From contig JBEVJT010000001.1 of NCBI GenBank assembly GCA_040510075.1, positions 1-64,000 on the forward strand: a DNA stretch of 64,000 nucleotides, written 5' to 3'. How positions within the stretch are numbered: the stretch's first letter is position 1; the number at the start of each line of letters is the position of its first letter. Both the position numbers and the translations under genes were made by a program. Origin of the DNA: VAZQ01 sp040510075. GTDB lineage: Bacteria > Pseudomonadota > Alphaproteobacteria > Rhizobiales > Xanthobacteraceae. Of this stretch, positions 59,830 to 64,000 are shown in pieces. The notes under the pieces were generated by a model, which worked only from the letters and a program-made list of their open reading frames with translations, ran no database searches and had not been told where the DNA came from.

Positions 59830-62800
59830 TTACCGCGGCTCGGCGTAACTCTGCGGCATAGTGACCGGATTCCCGCTCGGGAATTCGAAGAACTTGCGCA
59901 GCAGGCCTGGCGCCACGGCCGAGATGGGATTGACGCGAAGGACAGGCGCGTCCGGCGGGCCCACGACCTCGTAGGTGACGCCGATAAGTCCCTCGTTGCT
60001 GCCGCCGAGGAACAGGCCGACAATAGGGATCTGGCCAAACATGTTGTTAAGTCCATAGAGCGGCACGAACGTGCCGCGCATGCGCACGTCCGAATGCGCA
60101 TAGTCGATATAGCCATCGATGGTGGCGCCAATCGCCATGCCCTTCACCAGGCCATCGTGTACCGTGAAGCGGCCGAGCGAGCGGCTGAACTCCACGCGCA
60201 AGCGGGTGAATTCGACGCCCGGCGACGCGCCGCCCGGCTGCTGCGGCGCCGCTGCGACGCGCTCCAGCGCCGCCTCTCCGCGAATGGCAAAATTCGTGAT
60301 GTTCAGGAGCCCTTCCTGGGGGGACTGTTCGGCACTTTGCGGATCAATGGCGAGCCACATCGCGCCGCCGAAAACTTTCGCATAGATATCGGCGAAGCGG
60401 AGAAAGGCACCCGCATCGGAGGTCTCGATATAGACGATCTGACGGCCGTTGGTGCCGCGACCGCGCAGATCGCCATGCACCGGCGTGTCGCGGCCAAGCT
60501 TTGCGTTTAATGCCAGGGCGGTAATGATCCCCGCCCGCCGCGAGACGCGCAGTTCGACGGAGCGCAACGTCTCGCCATGAAATCCGGCAACCGTGCCGAG
60601 TTTCACATCGAGATCGATATTCGTCTCTTTCTTCTTCTTGTCGCCATTTGCCCCGGCGAGGGCGGATTTCAGTACGCTGCGCGCGTCAAAGACGTCCCCG
60701 CGCATGGTCACGCGCAGCGCGCCATCCGGCGTGCGCTCCGCTTTCAGCGTCGTCTTGTCCCGGCTGGAAAAGCTGAACCCTGGAAAATTCGCCGACAGGA
60801 TTTCGCCATTTGCATCCACTTCGACCGTGCCCCGGACGGAAGCACTGGCGGAGTCGATCGTCAGATCCTCGAACCGTGTGAGTTGAGGCTTGCTGATCAT
60901 GGTGAAGGTGGCGCGTGCAGTCTCTCCCGCGGGCTTCGACCAGCCGGGCATCAGGTTGTCGATTTTTGCAGGAGTGAGATCGGCCTCGACCGCCAGCCGA
61001 TTATCGGCATCCCGACCAGCAAGGCGTCCACTGACTTTGATGGGGGTTGGCCCCGCCACACTCGTCCCCAAATCGAAGCCCAGCTTGCTTCTTGCATTCT
61101 CGTCGAGCACCGCCTGCACGCGAATTTCGGGCTCGGCGTCGCGCGCCTTGCGCAAATCGAGGTTTGCGGGAATGCCGTTGATCTTGACATCGCCGCGCAT
61201 CCACTGGCCCTGATTGTTTGCATTCACCTTGAGCGAGGCCGCCTCGACCTTCTGGCCCATGATCATGCGCTCGGCGGCGAAGTTCGTGAGCTCAACCGCG
61301 ATCGTGTAGTTGGTCGATCCTGCGGGGAGATCCTCCTTCAGCGGAAGACTAAGCGTGACCTGGGCGCTGAGAGTGCCACGGCTGCTCGCCGGGTCGACGG
61401 GCGTGCCGCAATAGTCGCGCAGTCGCTCGAGGGCGAGCAGCTCGGCCGCTGCCGGGACTGCACCATCCACCCGAAACCGCGCCTTGGCCGGAGGCGCTTT
61501 CGGAAAGGTATCCGGCACCTCAAACACTCCATTGGTGATGGAGAGCTTTCTGCCGGATGAGAGCTCGACGTTTCCGCGTCCGACATTCACGACCGCCGTG
61601 CGCCCCGATATGCGCACGTCAACATCGGCATCCCGGATCCCGGGTATTCCATCAATCGGACGAAGCTCGGTGCCGTGGCCGACAAGCTTGACCGCGAGTC
61701 CATCATCCGGAACCGGCGGCCCGGTTGATCTTAACGTGGAAATGGGAGCATTGGTCGCAACCTCAATGCGCTCGACCGTACCGCCGACAACGTGCTCCTC
61801 CACCCAGGCACGCACCTTGGGCGCGGCAAAAACCGGCCACAGCTTTTTCAGCGTCGCCACCGACATGCGCGTTCCCGCAAGCGCAATGGCCAACTGTGCA
61901 TCGTCCCCGGAAAAATCGACGCCGCCGGAGAGCGCGACGCCGAGATCGGCATTGCCGAAGTCCCCCTGCTCGATGTCTATTTTTCGACTCCCCGGATCGA
62001 TGCGCAGGCGCAGCATCAGGCGGTTGAGTACGACTGAATCTCCTGCCGCGGCTGAAGCAAGCACGACGGACCCACCGGAAACCTTAAGTCCCCACACCCG
62101 GCTGCCTGCGGCTGGCGCTTCGGCCTGCGCGAGGACAGTGAATCGGTTCCCTCCCGATACGAGCTGCAGCGGCATGACGATCGCTTGCCGGGCTGTATCC
62201 CATTCGAGGTTGAGCTCCGCGCGATCGATCGGAATGCGGGCAAGCGGATCCTCGAGATCAATGATCACACCTTTCTCAACGAGAACCCGGCCGTCGAGCA
62301 TGTGCGGGATGCCGTCAGGTCCGATATCCGCGCGCACGCGCGCCGATACCGGCAGGTCGGGCTCGTACAGCCCTTCCCCCCAGCGCATCGCAAACAGCAC
62401 GTCCTTCAGCGATACTTTCTGCGTTTCGATGTCGACCAGGCGATGGCCGCCCTCACCGGGCGTGATTGCCGCCCGGACCTGCCAGGGCCGCTCCTTGTTC
62501 TCCGAGCCGAGCGAGAGCGCGACGCCGCCACTTTTTGGACGCGTCACGCTCAGGTCAATGTTGGCGAATGTCCACTGCTTGCCGGTACGCTGATCATCAA
62601 CGGTGAGATTGCCGCCCTTGAGGCCAATCTCGGTAAGGTCCCGGCCATCCAAAGCTCCGGCGTCGAGCCTCTCGATCCATGCAAGCAGGGTCGACACTTC
62701 GGAAGCGCCTGTCCTCGGGGCCGCAGAGGGGATGGTGCCCGACGGAACCGTTGCGATCGGCGCGGCGGCTTTCTCCATCACCGAGCCGGTAATCACCGGA

Positions 62801-63429
62801 GTTGCCGCGGCAGTGACAAGGGGTCGCCTTTCACCGCCTGCAAACACAGTGACCGTGCTGTCTGGCTCGACCCGGATCGCCATCTCAGCGCCGACGAGGC
62901 TCAGACGCTCGGCGCGGACGCGGCCGGTAAACAGGCTCCAGCCGGAAATTCCAACCTCTGCCTTCGGCGCGCTGGCCACCACGATGCCCTGACCATCGCG
63001 CACCACGATGTCGCGGATCCGCAACGACGTTCGTCCGTTCTCACCGCGCTCGAGCTGAGTGCCGCCGAGTTCCACCTCGTGCCCGGGACCAAAATTTTCC
63101 TTGATGGCGGCGCTGAGCCATGGCGTGGCAATGTCCAGCGCGATCGGGCCGTTGGCCAGCCGCCAACCGAGGCCGGCAATGCCGAGCAGCACCACCCCGC
63201 CTATAAGGGCCCCCCCGGTCACGAGTTTACGCACGCGTGGCTGGCAGAGGAATGCGCGCGTGCGCCACAACAATGTTTTCAATTCGAAATGGGCTGCTGC
63301 CGTGTTGGGCGAGGCAAATGGATCGGGCGCGCGCTTTCGCGCCTGCTGCGGCGAAGGCGGCTTGACGCCGAGACAGGCCTCCAATTTTCGGAGTGTCTCA
63401 AGCGTAGGATAAGGTTGCTGATGCGCCAT
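59830..63429 (-). CDS. Large AsmA-like envelope protein (DUF3971/YhdP-type)
   Basis: 1199 residues. A cytoplasmic N-terminus of about 70 residues, one signal-anchor helix (LVTGGALIGGVVLLGIAGLGW), and a very long beta-rich body with the bilayer-spanning-bridge layout of AsmA/YhdP/TamB proteins. PIALDIATPWLSAAIKENFGPG is the start of the DUF3971 part, and the C-terminal AsmA-type end reads FVPLYGLNNMFGQIPIVGLFLGGSNEGLIGVTYEVVGPPDAP. Such proteins help move phospholipids to the outer membrane. ATG 63429; a 9-codon extension is possible. It converges on tyrS. Confidence 0.85.
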   Translation of the reverse strand: MAHQQPYPTLETLRKLEACLGVKPPSPQQARKRAPDPFASPNTAAAHFELKTLLWRTRAFLCQPRVRKLVTGGALIGGVVLLGIAGLGWRLANGPIALDIATPWLSAAIKENFGPGHEVELGGTQLERGENGRTSLRIRDIVVRDGQGIVVASAPKAEVGISGWSLFTGRVRAERLSLVGAEMAIRVEPDSTVTVFAGGERRPLVTAAATPVITGSVMEKAAAPIATVPSGTIPSAAPRTGASEVSTLLAWIERLDAGALDGRDLTEIGLKGGNLTVDDQRTGKQWTFANIDLSVTRPKSGGVALSLGSENKERPWQVRAAITPGEGGHRLVDIETQKVSLKDVLFAMRWGEGLYEPDLPVSARVRADIGPDGIPHMLDGRVLVEKGVIIDLEDPLARIPIDRAELNLEWDTARQAIVMPLQLVSGGNRFTVLAQAEAPAAGSRVWGLKVSGGSVVLASAAAGDSVVLNRLMLRLRIDPGSRKIDIEQGDFGNADLGVALSGGVDFSGDDAQLAIALAGTRMSVATLKKLWPVFAAPKVRAWVEEHVVGGTVERIEVATNAPISTLRSTGPPVPDDGLAVKLVGHGTELRPIDGIPGIRDADVDVRISGRTAVVNVGRGNVELSSGRKLSITNGVFEVPDTFPKAPPAKARFRVDGAVPAAAELLALERLRDYCGTPVDPASSRGTLSAQVTLSLPLKEDLPAGSTNYTIAVELTNFAAERMIMGQKVEAASLKVNANNQGQWMRGDVKINGIPANLDLRKARDAEPEIRVQAVLDENARSKLGFDLGTSVAGPTPIKVSGRLAGRDADNRLAVEADLTPAKIDNLMPGWSKPAGETARATFTMISKPQLTRFEDLTIDSASASVRGTVEVDANGEILSANFPGFSFSSRDKTTLKAERTPDGALRVTMRGDVFDARSVLKSALAGANGDKKKKETNIDLDVKLGTVAGFHGETLRSVELRVSRRAGIITALALNAKLGRDTPVHGDLRGRGTNGRQIVYIETSDAGAFLRFADIYAKVFGGAMWLAIDPQSAEQSPQEGLLNITNFAIRGEAALERVAAAPQQPGGASPGVEFTRLRVEFSRSLGRFTVHDGLVKGMAIGATIDGYIDYAHSDVRMRGTFVPLYGLNNMFGQIPIVGLFLGGSNEGLIGVTYEVVGPPDAPVLRVNPISAVAPGLLRKFFEFPSGNPVTMPQSYAEPR

Positions 63430-63839
63430 GCCCCGACTTGGCGTCTCCTCGACCACCAGAACCCACCGTGCCTGCGGCGGGCCAGCCCCGATAAGGTAGT
63501 CGACAAGCTCGCGAAAACTCTTGAAGCACCAGCAGTTTCACGAGTGTCTCCGCGATCACCACTGACCCGAAGAAAGGGACAAAACGAAGGCGCATTGAAG
63601 GCCACAAGCGGTCTCCTCTGCCAAGCGTAGCGCACCTGCCTTGCGGGCGGCGAAGGGTGTTGGCGGCTCCCTCCTAAGCCCTTCCGCGGGCAACAGGCGC
63701 ACGCCGCGTTTCCCGACGGGTCAAAGCGGTTACGTCCGCGCCGATTTGGACAAAATTAACCATAATCGGCTCGAATTGGAGGCTGTTAGCGCCGGCGTAA
63801 CGTCATAGCGGTTAAGCGGCTGGCGGGGATTCGCGTCAA
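63430..63839. other. Divergent intergenic region
   Basis: About 410 bases between the AsmA-like gene and the partial gene at the edge. It contains a TTAACCAT word (63755-63762), a half-site of the CtrA type, and another TTAA at 63812, but no full TTAA-N7-TTAA. I see no gene. Confidence 0.5.
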
Positions 63840-64000
63840 ATGTCTTCGCGGCTGTTTGCATCGCATCAATACAATCGCCTTGCTCAGGCCGCCGATCCAA
63901 GGCTCCGTCATGTAACGGAGCGACGGATGGGCGGTGGCTATACTCTCGCTCACGCCGGACGCGCGGTTCGCCTGCGACCGCTTACGTTCTGGTTCCTGGT
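63840..64000 (+). CDS. N-terminus of a gene cut by the window edge (possible M23 metallopeptidase)
   Basis: ATG 63840 opens a frame that is still open at 64000. The 53 visible residues begin MSSRLFASHQYN, then RHVTERRMGGGYTLAHAGRAV and RLRPLTFWFLV, the start of a membrane helix. The cytoplasmic arginine-rich stretch followed by one helix is, from memory, the start of rhizobial M23-family (LytM-type) peptidases with a periplasmic coiled coil. GGGGA lies about 12 bases upstream of the ATG. Type and function would need the rest of the gene; the M23 label is a guess. Confidence 0.55.
   Translation, partial: MSSRLFASHQYNRLAQAADPRLRHVTERRMGGGYTLAHAGRAVRLRPLTFWFL

Noticed and set aside
62185..63630. 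A 481-residue open frame antisense to the AsmA-like gene
   Set aside because: Shadow frame with Arg/His-rich random composition; the minus strand carries the recognisable protein.
63755..63815. CtrA site before the edge gene
   Set aside because: TTAACCAT is a half-site and the next TTAA is about 50 bases away; the required 7-base spacing is absent.

Overview
The window reads as chromosomal DNA from a GC-rich alphaproteobacterium of the order Hyphomicrobiales (Rhizobiales), most like the Bradyrhizobiaceae/Xanthobacteraceae branch. The grounds are MipZ (division-site placement by an ATPase), CckA (CtrA phosphorelay), a giant membrane-anchored coiled-coil protein of the growth-pole-ring type, a DksA that has lost its zinc cysteines, a DUF1489 protein, a suf operon in the rhizobial order, and several families of intergenic palindromes. 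The species cannot be named from sequence alone. No rRNA, tRNA, insertion sequence, phage or CRISPR array was seen.

Layout. 1-6.3 kb: J-domain protein and VWA protein (overlapping genes), mipZ, a repeat-rich gap holding a partial copy of the panC 5' end, panC, DUF1489 protein and small hypothetical genes. 6.3-9.4 kb: operon of a secreted NEW3-type protein, an ABC ATPase and an ABC-2 permease. 9.6-15.8 kb: GST, rhodanese, class I fumarase, a bacterial SET-domain protein and cckA. 16-24.7 kb: FliO-like protein, dksA, FAD oxidoreductase, SixA-type phosphatase, universal stress protein, patatin, a YciF-like ferritin-fold protein behind an EcfG-type stress promoter, and signal peptidase I with an unusual active site. 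24.7-31 kb: mostly accessory genes, including an orphan solute-binding protein, a large SGNH hydrolase, a ferredoxin with its reductase, and two frameshifted genes. 31.3-36.2 kb: the 1541-residue coiled-coil protein, preceded by an exact TTAA-N7-TTAA CtrA box. 36.3-46.6 kb: dipeptide epimerase, ClpP-like periplasmic protein, MFS and DMT transporters, threonine dehydratase, an SDR, thiDE, and broken genes. 47-57 kb: RhlE helicase and the Fe-S assembly operon (cysteine desulfurase, sufB, sufC, sufD, sufS, sufT remnant, sufA). 56.6-64 kb: alpha/beta hydrolase, anmK, tyrS, a 1199-residue AsmA-like protein, and the start of a gene that runs off the window.

How the genes work together. MipZ, CckA, the GPR/RgsE-like coiled coil, AnmK and possibly the edge gene concern division, cell-cycle control and envelope growth. 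The suf block is one minus-strand transcription unit with a clear terminator after sufA. ThiD and ThiE form a translationally coupled thiamine pair. The ferredoxin and reductase form an electron-transfer pair.

Most striking is the number of damaged genes: in-frame stops in a fumarylacetoacetase-family gene, a conserved hypothetical gene and a small lipoprotein-like gene; frameshifts in an HPt gene and a Gly-rich secreted gene; a deletion that left only stubs of sufT and a VOC gene inside the suf operon; a DMT transporter without its first helix next to a palindromic element; and the panC 5' duplication. Either the genome is decaying in its accessory regions or the assembly carries errors. Raw reads would decide.
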